Of a stretch of DNA of 34,426 bases, positions 6,947 to 13,709 are shown piece after piece. Position 1 is the stretch's first letter, and each line of letters opens with the position of its first letter. Under the pieces are notes generated by a model. That model searched no databases. It was not told the origin of the DNA and saw nothing but the letters and a program-made list of their open reading frames with translations. The position numbers were made by a program, and so were the translations under genes. Origin of the DNA: Verrucomicrobiota bacterium (GTDB lineage: Bacteria > Verrucomicrobiota > Verrucomicrobiae > Limisphaerales > UBA11358); contig JACZKP010000099.1 in assembly GCA_014860005.1 (NCBI GenBank), positions 1 through 34,426 of the forward strand, in the 5' to 3' direction.

Positions 6947-7034
6947 GCTCACGAAAATTGCCCCACCTGTGCTCATGAGAACTGGCCCACCGGGCTGAAG
7001 GGTCGTGAGATTTCCTTTCCAAGGAGGATGGCGC
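6947..7034 (+). mobile_element. Remnant of an insertion-sequence end (IS21-like, tentative)
   Basis: Two 21-bp direct repeats spaced 24 nt apart (6947-6967 GCTCACGAAAATTGCCCCAC+C; 6971-6991 GCTCATGAGAACTGGCCCAC+C, about 4 mismatches) are followed by a strong AAGGAGG ribosome site at 7021-7027 and an ATG at 7038. Multiple short end repeats ahead of the first gene are typical of IS21-family elements. No transposase frame follows; after a few codons the sequence becomes the 3' part of an unrelated secreted-protein gene. I read this as a decayed IS end left by a deletion. The family assignment is tentative. Confidence 0.45.
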
Positions 7035-7044
7035 TAAATGAAAA

Positions 7045-7872
7045 ATGAAAACCCCTTGTCCCACCTCGACGGCGGGGAGCAAGTATCTGGTGAGGGCGTT
7101 CTGTGAGGACGATGATTTCGACACGGACCAAGGCTATCGGGGCACGAACCAGCCTTGGTTGGGGATCAAGGCGCCGTGGATGGTGGCGACGGCGGATCGC
7201 GGGGTGGCGTGGAACACGCGGGACGAAGACGTGCCGAATGTATTCAACTCGGTGTTTGCGGCATGGCATCAAGGATTGAAGCTCGACGCGGATGGCTTGT
7301 ATTGGCACACGTACGCGACGCCGCTGGCTTCGATCCAGAACAACCTCTGGGACGGCAACGCCGGGGCTTCCAGCGCCGACGGCAAGTTCATCTTCACCAC
7401 GCCGAGCTTCAACAATACGGTCGAGGACGCACTGCTCGGCCCGATCAGTTACGAGAACAACGAAGTGTTGGATCCGCGGCCGCAACCCAGCAGCCCTGTG
7501 TTCAACAATGTGTTCGCGGGGGCGCCGATGGCGGTGAACTATCGCGGTGCCTTCTCCGGCCCGAGCGACAATTGGGCGGATGGCTGGACGGCCATTTCCC
7601 AGTACGGCTACCTCAAGTCGGCGGTCGTTTCTTCCACGCCCAATCCCGTCATCCTCACCATTACGCCCAACGGCGCGAATGTGGACATCAGCTTCACGTC
7701 GCAAACGGGCTTCAGCTACACGCTGGAATCCACCGACACGTTGAGTCCCGCGGATTGGGGCACGGCGACCGGCGTCACTCCGGCGAATCCACAGACGGGC
7801 ACAGGCGGTATGGTCACATTCACCGTTCCGGCGGTGGACGCAACGGAATTCTTTCAAGTGAAAGCAGACTAA
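7045..7872 (+). pseudogene. 5'-truncated secreted surface protein
   Basis: A frame of 275 codons is open, but recognisable protein begins only around 7075. It carries EDDDFDTDQGYRGTNQPWLG, resembling the GDDSFDxDxGxRG segment of repeat-rich surface proteins in Bacteroidota and related phyla. The C-terminal 80 residues (TITPNGANVDISFTSQTGFS, then FTVPAVDATEFFQVKAD) look like the small beta domain ending many verrucomicrobial exported proteins. There is no signal peptide, and the 5' side joins the IS-end remnant in a different frame, so the gene has lost its start. A strong terminator follows. Expression from the ATG at 7045 is unlikely to give a working exported protein. Confidence 0.6.
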
Positions 7873-7894
7873 GTTTCACTTCGATCTAACACAG

Positions 7895-7931
7895 GCGGGG
7901 GAATCGGCAACGATTCCCCCGCTTGCTTTTT
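7895..7931 (+). terminator. Rho-independent terminator
   Basis: A perfect 11-bp GC-rich stem (GCGGGGGAATC, 7895-7905, with its complement at 7912-7922) and a 6-nt loop is followed by TTGCTTTTT. It lies 22 nt after the surface-protein stop codon and fits its orientation. This is the clearest intrinsic terminator in the window. Confidence 0.85.
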
Positions 7932-8108
7932 GTGGAACGCCGGTCTCCCAATCTGGCGCGTTGATTGGTTGTGACAGATTCACGCCGCACCCGTGCCGGA
8001 AGCGGTGGCTTCGCTCGCCGCGAATCTCGTTGCCACCAGTTAAGTCGCATTGGACGGACGCCGCGCGTCGGTGCGCGGGTTGGAAAACAACTTGGGCAGC
8101 CTCTGCGC

Positions 8109-8324
8109 GGATTCGCTCTGGTGGTGGTCAACCTGGCCCCGCACCGCAGCCAGTGCTACGTCTCGCTCAAAGTGCCCAATCTCTCCACGCACAATTGGTC
8201 GTTGCGCGATCTCCTAGGGACAGAAAGTTACGAACGCTTTGGCAACGATCTGGAAGGGCAGGGGCTTTACCTCGATTGTCCGGCGCACGGGGCGCAATTG
8301 TTTCACTTTGCACCGGTCAAGTAG
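8109..8324 (+). pseudogene. 3' remnant of a GH13 alpha-amylase family gene
   Basis: The frame from about 8109 to TAG 8322-8324 encodes RGFALVVVNLAPHRSQCYV and then WSLRDLLGTESYERFGNDLE followed by GQGLYLDCPAHGAQLFHF. This is the typical C-terminal beta-sandwich of alpha-amylase-type glycoside hydrolases. About 70 residues remain of a protein normally several times longer, and the catalytic barrel is missing. The 5' sequence (7940-8108) shows no amylase similarity that I can see. It is probably a deletion remnant. Confidence 0.65.
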
Positions 8325-8645
8325 GCGGGGAAATGTGCGCCAAACGGCAAGTTATCCGAGGCCAATATCCGGTTGGTTTTCGCCAATAGATGCTTGGACA
8401 GGTTGAACACCGGTGGGACAATCGCGCTAGTGGAGGCGAAGTCGGTTGAAGTGTCCGCTTGAGCTTTTCTGGTGACGCCTCCCGGTTGGAGATTGGAGTC
8501 GCGTGTGAATCACGGATTTTCATTCAGACTGCTGGCGGGCTTGCGAGGCGGGACGCAAACCTTCCCCGCCACACACACACAAGTCTCGGCTCGTGACCCA
8601 CGCCCGTCAAGTGCCCCGACCACCCAGGGCGTGAGTGGTCCCGGC
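8325..8645. other. Non-coding stretch between the GH13 remnant and gtrA-like gene
   Basis: No convincing gene is visible. A plus-strand frame from 8472 runs into the gtrA-like gene, but its first 58 residues are unlike the family and have low-complexity composition (including CACACACACA near 8571). The promoter of the 8646-13703 gene set probably lies here. I could not pick a convincing -35/-10 pair. Confidence 0.4.
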
Positions 8646-9224
8646 ATGACTGCGGCGCTGGCTAAACCGTTCCTTTCCGAGCGCAGTCTGCAATTCGTTA
8701 AATTCTGTCTGGTGGGCGGGAGCGGGACGCTGGTGGACATGGGCGTGCTTTTCCTCTTGGCAGATCCAAAGACGCTGGCGCTGAATGTGGCGATCAGCAA
8801 AGTCTGCGCGGCGGAAGTGGCGCTGGTGAACAACTTCGTCTGGAACGAGTTGTGGACGTTCAAGGGGTGCGGCAAAGGTAGGGCGCGTCACTGCGTGCGC
8901 GCCGGGTTGGCTGGCGGGGAGAGCGGCGCGCAGAGGACTGACGCGCCCTACCTCCGTTCTCCCCGACTGCGTCGCTTCGTGTTTTTCAACGGGATTTGTG
9001 GCCTCGGGATCGTGTTTGCCGTGTTGCTGCTGCACTTGTTTCACAGCTTGCTGGGTTGGAATCTTTACCTCTCAAACTTGCTGACCATTGGCTTGGTCAC
9101 ACTCTGGAATTTCGGAATGAATGCGCGGTTTAATTGGCAGTGCGCACCAATGCAATCCGCTTCAGACTTGGGGGCGAACTGGACGAAGAAAGGCGCGAGA
9201 GTGAGAGAAAGGGTTGACCGATGA
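8646..9224 (+). CDS. GtrA-family membrane protein carrying a palindrome insertion
   Basis: The 192-residue protein shows GtrA features: LQFVKFCLVGGSGTLVDMGV as first membrane segment, NNFVWNELWTF at the end of the second, then FFNGICGLGIVFAVLLLHLF and LLTIGLVTLWNFGMNARFNW. GtrA proteins are four-segment membrane proteins thought to flip polyprenyl-linked sugars or assist glycosyltransferases. I chose the ATG at 8646 because family similarity starts just after it. Residues 78-102 fall in the loop between segments 2 and 3 and are encoded by an inserted palindromic repeat (8877-8952), keeping frame. The stop overlaps the next ATG (ATGA). A remnant of a second copy's C-terminus is at 11312-11470. 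Confidence 0.75.
   Translation: MTAALAKPFLSERSLQFVKFCLVGGSGTLVDMGVLFLLADPKTLALNVAISKVCAAEVALVNNFVWNELWTFKGCGKGRARHCVRAGLAGGESGAQRTDAPYLRSPRLRRFVFFNGICGLGIVFAVLLLHLFHSLLGWNLYLSNLLTIGLVTLWNFGMNARFNWQCAPMQSASDLGANWTKKGARVRERVDR
8877..8952. repeat. Palindromic repeat inserted in-frame in the gtrA-like gene
   Basis: Perfect 14-bp arms GGTAGGGCGCGTCA (8877-8890) and TGACGCGCCCTACC (8939-8952) enclose about 48 nt with inner GCGCGCC/GGCGCGC complementarity. The element adds about 25 codons to a loop of the GtrA-like protein without breaking the frame. It resembles REP/BIME-type dispersed palindromes. Confidence 0.8.
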
Positions 9225-9694
9225 ACTGGCAGCCAATTGATAGATTCTCAATGCGCTTGGCTGGTGCGATCCTGTTTGTGGTGGGTATTCTCAAGTTGAG
9301 TCAAGCATCAACCACGGCAGCGTCATTGGCTTACCCCGATCCAGTCCTGCCATTCATCAGCGTCAGGCTCTTGCTTCTGGTGGTGGGCCAGGTGGAGTTG
9401 TTCTTTGCCATTCTAATCGCGTTGCGTCCGCAGTCTTGGCACGCCCGTTACGGACTCCTGGCCTTGTGCGGCACATTTGTTGCCTATCGGCTAGGACTCT
9501 ATAGCCTTGGGATCGAAGCGCCATGTCCCTGTTTGGGACGGGCGCCGGATTGGCTCCACTTGAGTTCGTACCAAGCAGACCGCTTGGCACATTCGTTGAT
9601 TGTTATTCTGGGGGCAGTTTCAATTGGCTCCATAATAACGCACCGGCAACTTGCGCGGCATTCTCATGGCCGTGGGCTGGAGGAGACATCGTGA
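9221..9694 (+). CDS. MauE/DoxX-like CxC membrane protein, module A
   Basis: The 157-residue protein has four predicted membrane segments: about 12-27, 48-68 (SVRLLLLVVGQVELFFAILI), 77-95 and 125-142. Before the last segment lies a CPCLGR motif (C-x-C-L-G). MauE-like redox-associated membrane proteins have the same layout with a C-x-C-[FL]-G motif and are linked to disulphide formation in exported proteins. It is coupled to the gtrA-like gene by ATGA overlap, and its stop overlaps the GTG start of the next gene. A diverged paralogue at 11473-12003 shares YR(L/I)G and the C-x-C-[LF]-G site. I infer that it oxidises or escorts the Cys-rich product of this cluster. Confidence 0.6.
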   Translation: MNWQPIDRFSMRLAGAILFVVGILKLSQASTTAASLAYPDPVLPFISVRLLLLVVGQVELFFAILIALRPQSWHARYGLLALCGTFVAYRLGLYSLGIEAPCPCLGRAPDWLHLSSYQADRLAHSLIVILGAVSIGSIITHRQLARHSHGRGLEETS

Positions 9695-10854
9695 GGAAAA
9701 GGAAGTGCATAGCCGCAGTTAAGTGGTTGGTCGCTCTTCTCGTCCTGCCGCTCGTTTGTGCGGGATTAGCCGATCAGCAAACCGAGGTGAGGATGCAGGG
9801 TATTTACCGATACGTCGTCCGACCGGACAATCCAGTGCCGGTGTTTGCCGCCGAATACAACTTCGACGTGCTGCTGTCTGGATGCTCATGGATTATTGCT
9901 TATGAAGACACTTCAGCCTCGACGAACGCCGAACTGCTGAATGTCCGAGCGACCGCGAGTTGCGACGGCACGAATATCTACTTCGTTCAATACCAGAGCC
10001 AGAGCGCGGTGAAAAAGGCTTGGGGCAACCGTTACGATTCCGTTAAAGCCCAGCTCCCGACCATAATCGCGAAAATATTTCCCGGTGCATACCCGCCGCC
10101 AGAGGAATTCACACTGCAAACCATTTGGTTTGCTCTTGCCGCCGACTGTGTACTGGCACCTTCCTCTGGCAGGATTAAGCCGATGGAGAGCGTTGATCTC
10201 GCCATGTTTTACGGCAACACCAATGTTTATTGCGGCTACTACCGGACAACTGACCCGAACAATCTAAGGACGCATCAAATCACACTTACAAACGATGGTT
10301 ACTTCGCCGTACGAGATAACCGGGATGGGAAAGTGCTCCGCCTCAAGGGCGCACCTCCTTATGACAAAGGATTCGTACAGGGGATTGGTATTTGGTCGGG
10401 CACAACCAACGTCGGTGCGGTGCGGGTGCCGAGGGAGTTTGAATTCACAGCATTCGCCCCGAAATTTGGAAGCCGCGATTCAGCGGAATTCGAAAGGACT
10501 TTCTCCTTTAGGTGTATCGTCACCAACGTTGGACCTGCCACGGTGGGCGCAATCCCCGTGCCACTCCCCAACGGCCGAGTGCTTGTCGCTGACCGGCGGC
10601 TCGCAAACGAAGGCTGGGCAAGAATAGATTACGTGGCAACCAACGGCTGGATCGCTGTTGATGACGATTTCATCGTTTTTCGCGCCCAGAATTCACCTAA
10701 ATCCTCATTTGAGTCAGAGGTTCTTGCCGTACTCAACCACCCAAGAAGTGAGTTCACGTGGTTTAGATACGCAATATGGCTCTTGCTGGTTTTGCCTCTG
10801 GGCTTGTGGGGCCTAGCGGCGTTCAGGCAGAAATACAAACAACGAAAGGCATAA
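9691..10854 (+). CDS. Exported protein with C-terminal membrane anchor, module A
   Basis: GTG at 9691 overlaps the stop of the MauE-like gene (GTGA) and opens a 387-residue protein with a signal peptide (RKRKCIAAVKWLVALLVLPL, cleavage near CAGLA). The long ectodomain is of unknown fold and includes CDGTNIYFVQYQS and VLVADRRLANEGWARIDYVA. A C-terminal membrane segment (FRYAIWLLLVLPLGLWGLAA) ends in a basic tail KYKQRKA. The anchor resembles sorting tails in shape, but no PEP or LPXTG motif is present. The protein at 12000-13229 is its diverged homologue: the CDGTNIY/YDGTNIY segment, VTNV, V(A/S)DRR and the anchor are shared. GC content looks lower than in flanking housekeeping genes. The function is unknown. 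Confidence 0.7.
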   Translation: MRKRKCIAAVKWLVALLVLPLVCAGLADQQTEVRMQGIYRYVVRPDNPVPVFAAEYNFDVLLSGCSWIIAYEDTSASTNAELLNVRATASCDGTNIYFVQYQSQSAVKKAWGNRYDSVKAQLPTIIAKIFPGAYPPPEEFTLQTIWFALAADCVLAPSSGRIKPMESVDLAMFYGNTNVYCGYYRTTDPNNLRTHQITLTNDGYFAVRDNRDGKVLRLKGAPPYDKGFVQGIGIWSGTTNVGAVRVPREFEFTAFAPKFGSRDSAEFERTFSFRCIVTNVGPATVGAIPVPLPNGRVLVADRRLANEGWARIDYVATNGWIAVDDDFIVFRAQNSPKSSFESEVLAVLNHPRSEFTWFRYAIWLLLVLPLGLWGLAAFRQKYKQRKA

Positions 10855-10855
10855 G

Positions 10856-11230
10856 ATGAATCCGAAACTAAACAACAAGGTCCGTCTGACAATCGCGCTG
10901 CTGGGCAGCAGCGTTCTCACGGCGCTCGCCTGCGTCCAGGGCTTCAAGTAGGGAGGGCCATGTGGAACGCCTGTATACGCCGATTGTTACAACGGTTGCG
11001 TTGCGGTTACCTGCACGACCGCAAACTCAACCTGCACCGGCGCACCCACTTCCTATTACTGTACCAATGAGATCTACACCGCGACCTGCACGAGGCTGCA
11101 ATTGACGAAGCGGGAGGGGCATAACGAATTCGGCATATATTACTGCTTCTGTGTTGGCGGTAGCCCTATTGGCACCATTCCCGCGCCGGGGTGTTCGCGG
11201 GTAACATTTGATCACATTGGTTGCCCCTAG
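10856..11230 (+). pseudogene. Exported Cys-rich protein interrupted by an in-frame amber codon, module A
   Basis: ATG at 10856, 1 nt after the previous stop, starts a signal-peptide-like sequence (MNPKLNNKVRLTIALLGSSV, then LTALAC). At codon 32 a TAG (10949-10951) interrupts the frame. The same frame then continues for 92 codons to TAG 11228-11230, rich in cysteine (11 Cys; for example ADCYNGCVAVTCTTANSTC and YYCFCVGG). The spacing matches the Cys-rich secreted protein at 13341-13703. The simplest reading is a recent nonsense mutation, or a sequencing error. TAG ends other genes here, so a genome-wide recoding of TAG is unlikely. Downstream reinitiation in the same frame has no obvious start codon. 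Confidence 0.65.
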
Positions 11231-11311
11231 CGTTCCCGAGGTTGGTTCGCTGCAAGCGACATTGCTCTGGTCTCGAGTTTCTCTGCTCAATCAGAAAGTG
11301 CGGGAAAAAAA

Positions 11312-11470
11312 ATGACGATAGACCGAAACAAACTGATCATGGGCATGGTCATGCTTTGGAATATTGCAGTGAATGTAAGGTTCAACTGCCAATCGAAAAG
11401 CCTCTCTCGCGACTCTAGTCTCGAGCGAGGCTGCTGCAAAAGCACGCAATCCAGGATGCGACTTCTCTAG
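11312..11470 (+). pseudogene. Remnant of the C-terminus of a second gtrA-like gene
   Basis: A 52-codon frame encodes NKLIMGMVMLWNIAVNVRFN followed by a Ser/Arg-rich end. It aligns with LLTIGLVTLWNFGMNARFNW of the GtrA-like protein at 8646-9224. It ends 2 nt before the MauE-like gene of module B, exactly where the intact gtrA-like gene stands relative to module A. It is a truncated relic marking the left edge of the duplicated module. It may still be translated as a leader coupled to the next gene. Confidence 0.6.
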
Positions 11471-11472
11471 CA

Positions 11473-12003
11473 ATGAAGACTTACTCCGAGTGCGTAGGTG
11501 GCAGCAGAACCAGCGGGGACTGTGTTGTCCAAAGGTGGGTGCGCGTTTACTTGGCATCTGCGGTCTGTATCTTTGTATTCACTGCAGCCGCGAAACTGAC
11601 GGCGGATTACACTCCCGAGGAGCTTCTTCTGCGCGACCCGTTCATATCATTCCTGACGGCGAGACAGTTGGTGTTTCTCGTAGCGTTCATAGAACTCGGT
11701 GTGGCTGCGTTGATAGCGGTCAATCTGAAGCATTCACCTATGACAGGACTTTGTTTAGCTCTTTGGCTTTCTGTGCTGTTCCTCCTGTACCGTATAGGAT
11801 TCATGACCGCTCCCGAAAGCGTGAGGACGGTTTGTAGGTGCTTTGGTGGCCCAGGTAGTATTCTCGGCAAATACTCTGATTTGGCAGCCTTCGTCCTTCT
11901 GGCTTACCTTTTGGCGCTCGGAGGCGTGTCAGTGTTGCTTGTTCGGCGATCATCTCGGATTACTCATGCACTTCGGAGAGAGCATAGAGGAGAAAACGCA
12001 TGA
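11473..12003 (+). CDS. MauE/DoxX-like CxC membrane protein, module B
   Basis: The 176-residue protein has four membrane segments (about 27-42, 66-84, 93-109 and 136-158) and the motif VCRCFGGPGS before the last, the same C-x-C-F-G position as in module A. YRIGF precedes the motif, as YRLGL does in module A. The N-terminal 20 residues are polar and contain two extra cysteines. The stop overlaps the ATG of the following gene (ATGA at 12000-12003). I infer a redox or thiol-handling role for the Cys-rich product at 13341-13703. Identity to module A is low, so the duplication is old. Confidence 0.6.
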   Translation: MKTYSECVGGSRTSGDCVVQRWVRVYLASAVCIFVFTAAAKLTADYTPEELLLRDPFISFLTARQLVFLVAFIELGVAALIAVNLKHSPMTGLCLALWLSVLFLLYRIGFMTAPESVRTVCRCFGGPGSILGKYSDLAAFVLLAYLLALGGVSVLLVRRSSRITHALRREHRGENA

Positions 12004-13229
12004 CATCTTGCACCAACACACGCACAAGCACCATTGCTAGACTCGGCTTCGCAATTGCAATTAGTTGGGTGGCCAATGGGTTGGCGGGAGCGCAACCTTT
12101 CTCGCCCCTTTATCGCGCTGAAGGGATCCTGAAGCAACAGATACATGGGGCGAAGCCTCACAACGACCAGTTTTGGCATTTTAGTGTGATGGAAGATGAA
12201 GATGGGAGGTGGAAAGTGGAATACTCAACGACTTTCCCCAATCCACAGTATCCTTTTTCCTCACGTGTAACACTTTCATACGATGGCACGAATATTTACA
12301 GCCTCGTTGTGTCATCGCACACAATGAATCTAGCAGCCGGTCAAATTAGGATGGAGGATTCAGGGCCGCACAGAAACGCGGGAGGTGTCAGTGGCGGGCC
12401 TTACCCACTCGATCATAGTGCGGCGGTGGGTTTGCTCTGGCTTGCCTTTGTCGGTGGTAGATATGCAGACCCTGGTGCCAGCAGCTTGCAGCTTCCAAAT
12501 CTGATCGTTACTGATGCGCGCACGGACCCGATGACGTGGGTCTGTGATTTCGAGTATGTCTTGGAGGCGGCAAAGTCTCGACGTCCTCTGGTTGCTACAG
12601 GCACATATGTTCTGAATACCAACTACGTTAAGGCGCGTGTGGCAGACTATGTTGAGTTGGATGAGCCTGGCACGGACGAAGCGGTACAAATCCAAAGGCT
12701 CCGCTTCCGTGCCTATCGTGAGTTAAGTGCGAGCCAACTAAAGCGTGCCGAGTACAAGGCGGAAGAAGTCATTGAGGTTGACGGAGTGCTCGTGCCGAAA
12801 GTGTTTCACTGCTACATGGCTGGGCCGATTGGCATTGATACGCCGAACGCCGTACTGCCGTATGTGACGTTCGAGGGATTGGTAACGAATGTTGCTGCTC
12901 GAGTTCAAACGAACCTCTTGCCGGAAGTTGAGGGCGTCGTCACCGTGTCTGACCGGCGATTTCGCTACAAAGGTGACAATGAGTGGCGCCGATTAGCGTT
13001 ATACAATTTGAAAGGTTCCACATGGGTTGTTAACACGAATGACGTCAATTCTGGCGCGACCAATTTTGCTCAGCCCCCTCTCCGTAAATATCGAACAAAA
13101 CTCACGCGTAGTGCCGGTTTGCACTATGTGGTGGTTGTTTTGTTTATCCTCGCATGTGCAGTCCCGTTGGCCCTCGTTATTCGAGCTAACTTGCGGAAGA
13201 CCCATCTAAGACACGATGGTCGAATTTGA
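12000..13229 (+). CDS. Exported protein with C-terminal membrane anchor, module B
   Basis: The 409-residue protein has an N-terminal export signal (about residues 12-31, ARLGFAIAISWVANGLAGAQ), a long ectodomain of unknown fold and a C-terminal membrane segment (HYVVVVLFILACAVPLALVI) followed by a basic tail. Landmarks shared with the module A protein are YDGTNIYSLVVSS, VTNV and VSDRRFRYKGDNEWRRLALY. The protein may be presented on the outer face of the inner membrane, or released from it. No catalytic motif is visible. Position directly behind a MauE-like gene and ahead of a Cys-rich exported protein recurs in both modules, which argues for a shared task. Confidence 0.7.
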   Translation: MTSCTNTRTSTIARLGFAIAISWVANGLAGAQPFSPLYRAEGILKQQIHGAKPHNDQFWHFSVMEDEDGRWKVEYSTTFPNPQYPFSSRVTLSYDGTNIYSLVVSSHTMNLAAGQIRMEDSGPHRNAGGVSGGPYPLDHSAAVGLLWLAFVGGRYADPGASSLQLPNLIVTDARTDPMTWVCDFEYVLEAAKSRRPLVATGTYVLNTNYVKARVADYVELDEPGTDEAVQIQRLRFRAYRELSASQLKRAEYKAEEVIEVDGVLVPKVFHCYMAGPIGIDTPNAVLPYVTFEGLVTNVAARVQTNLLPEVEGVVTVSDRRFRYKGDNEWRRLALYNLKGSTWVVNTNDVNSGATNFAQPPLRKYRTKLTRSAGLHYVVVVLFILACAVPLALVIRANLRKTHLRHDGRI

Positions 13230-13276
13230 GAAACATGAAGGATTATCAGTGATTTCTCGGCCTGGGTGGGGCGAGA

Positions 13277-13302
13277 TTTGCTGAACAGTTTGATTCAGCA
13301 AA
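13277..13302 (+). other. Hairpin upstream of the module B Cys-rich gene
   Basis: TTTGCTGAA (13277-13285) pairs perfectly with TTCAGCAAA (13294-13302) across an 8-nt loop. It lies in the 111-nt gap between the anchored-protein gene and the Cys-rich gene, 38 nt before the chosen ATG. It has no T-tract. A role in mRNA processing or uneven expression of the last gene is possible but unproven. Confidence 0.4.
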
Positions 13303-13340
13303 TAGAGAACAACAAACAAATGGAAACAAACAAATGGAAT

Positions 13341-13703
13341 ATGAAAAATCTGGAAAGCACGTGTGACCGCGGTAGTTTCAAACGACTCATGACAATAGTG
13401 GTATTGGCAGGGCTTGCATTGGCACTCCATGCCGACTCTTACTTGTTCGACTGCGGAGGTGGCTCCTATGACGATTGCACTGGACTCGCGCCCGGTTGTA
13501 TCGGGGCGGCATGCGTAAAATTCACCACTCCTCAGTTCTCGTCCAATCGGAGTCCTGGCATATACTGTTTGACCGGGGGACCTTGGACTGTCACAGGGCA
13601 GATGCAGGAGGGAGAATGCTACGCAGGTTTCATTTTCTTCCCTTGTTCCTGCCAGGACTTGGGAGCCTCAACGCCCTGTGGCGTTAATGCGTACTGCGTG
13701 TGA
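13341..13703 (+). CDS. Small exported Cys-rich protein, module B
   Basis: The protein is 120 residues from ATG 13341. A basic N-region is followed by a hydrophobic export segment (RLMTIVVLAGLALALHADS). The mature part of about 88 residues contains 10 cysteines, including FDCGGGSYDDCTG, GCIGAACVKF, FFPCSCQDLG and CGVNAYCV. Cys content and spacing suggest several disulphides. It is the intact counterpart of the amber-interrupted gene at 10856-11230. The start is uncertain: ATG 13320 and ATG 13389 are alternatives and none has a strong ribosome site. It could be a secreted peptide, surface decoration or a toxin-like effector. I recognise no family. Confidence 0.6.
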   Translation: MKNLESTCDRGSFKRLMTIVVLAGLALALHADSYLFDCGGGSYDDCTGLAPGCIGAACVKFTTPQFSSNRSPGIYCLTGGPWTVTGQMQEGECYAGFIFFPCSCQDLGASTPCGVNAYCV

Positions 13704-13709
13704 GAGCCG

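Noticed and set aside
10740..10854. Exosortase (PEP-CTERM) sorting signal at the end of the module A anchored protein
   Set aside because: There is a membrane segment and basic tail but no PEP motif. The module B homologue also lacks one.
10949..10951. TAG read as pyrrolysine or another recoded amino acid
   Set aside because: TAG ends other convincing genes here (for example at 19672-19674) and no recoding signal or machinery is visible.
10960..11070. Reinitiation at ATG 10960 after GGGAGG
   Set aside because: It is in a different frame from the Cys-rich protein and gives only a short Arg/Leu-rich peptide. The ribosome-site match is likely chance.
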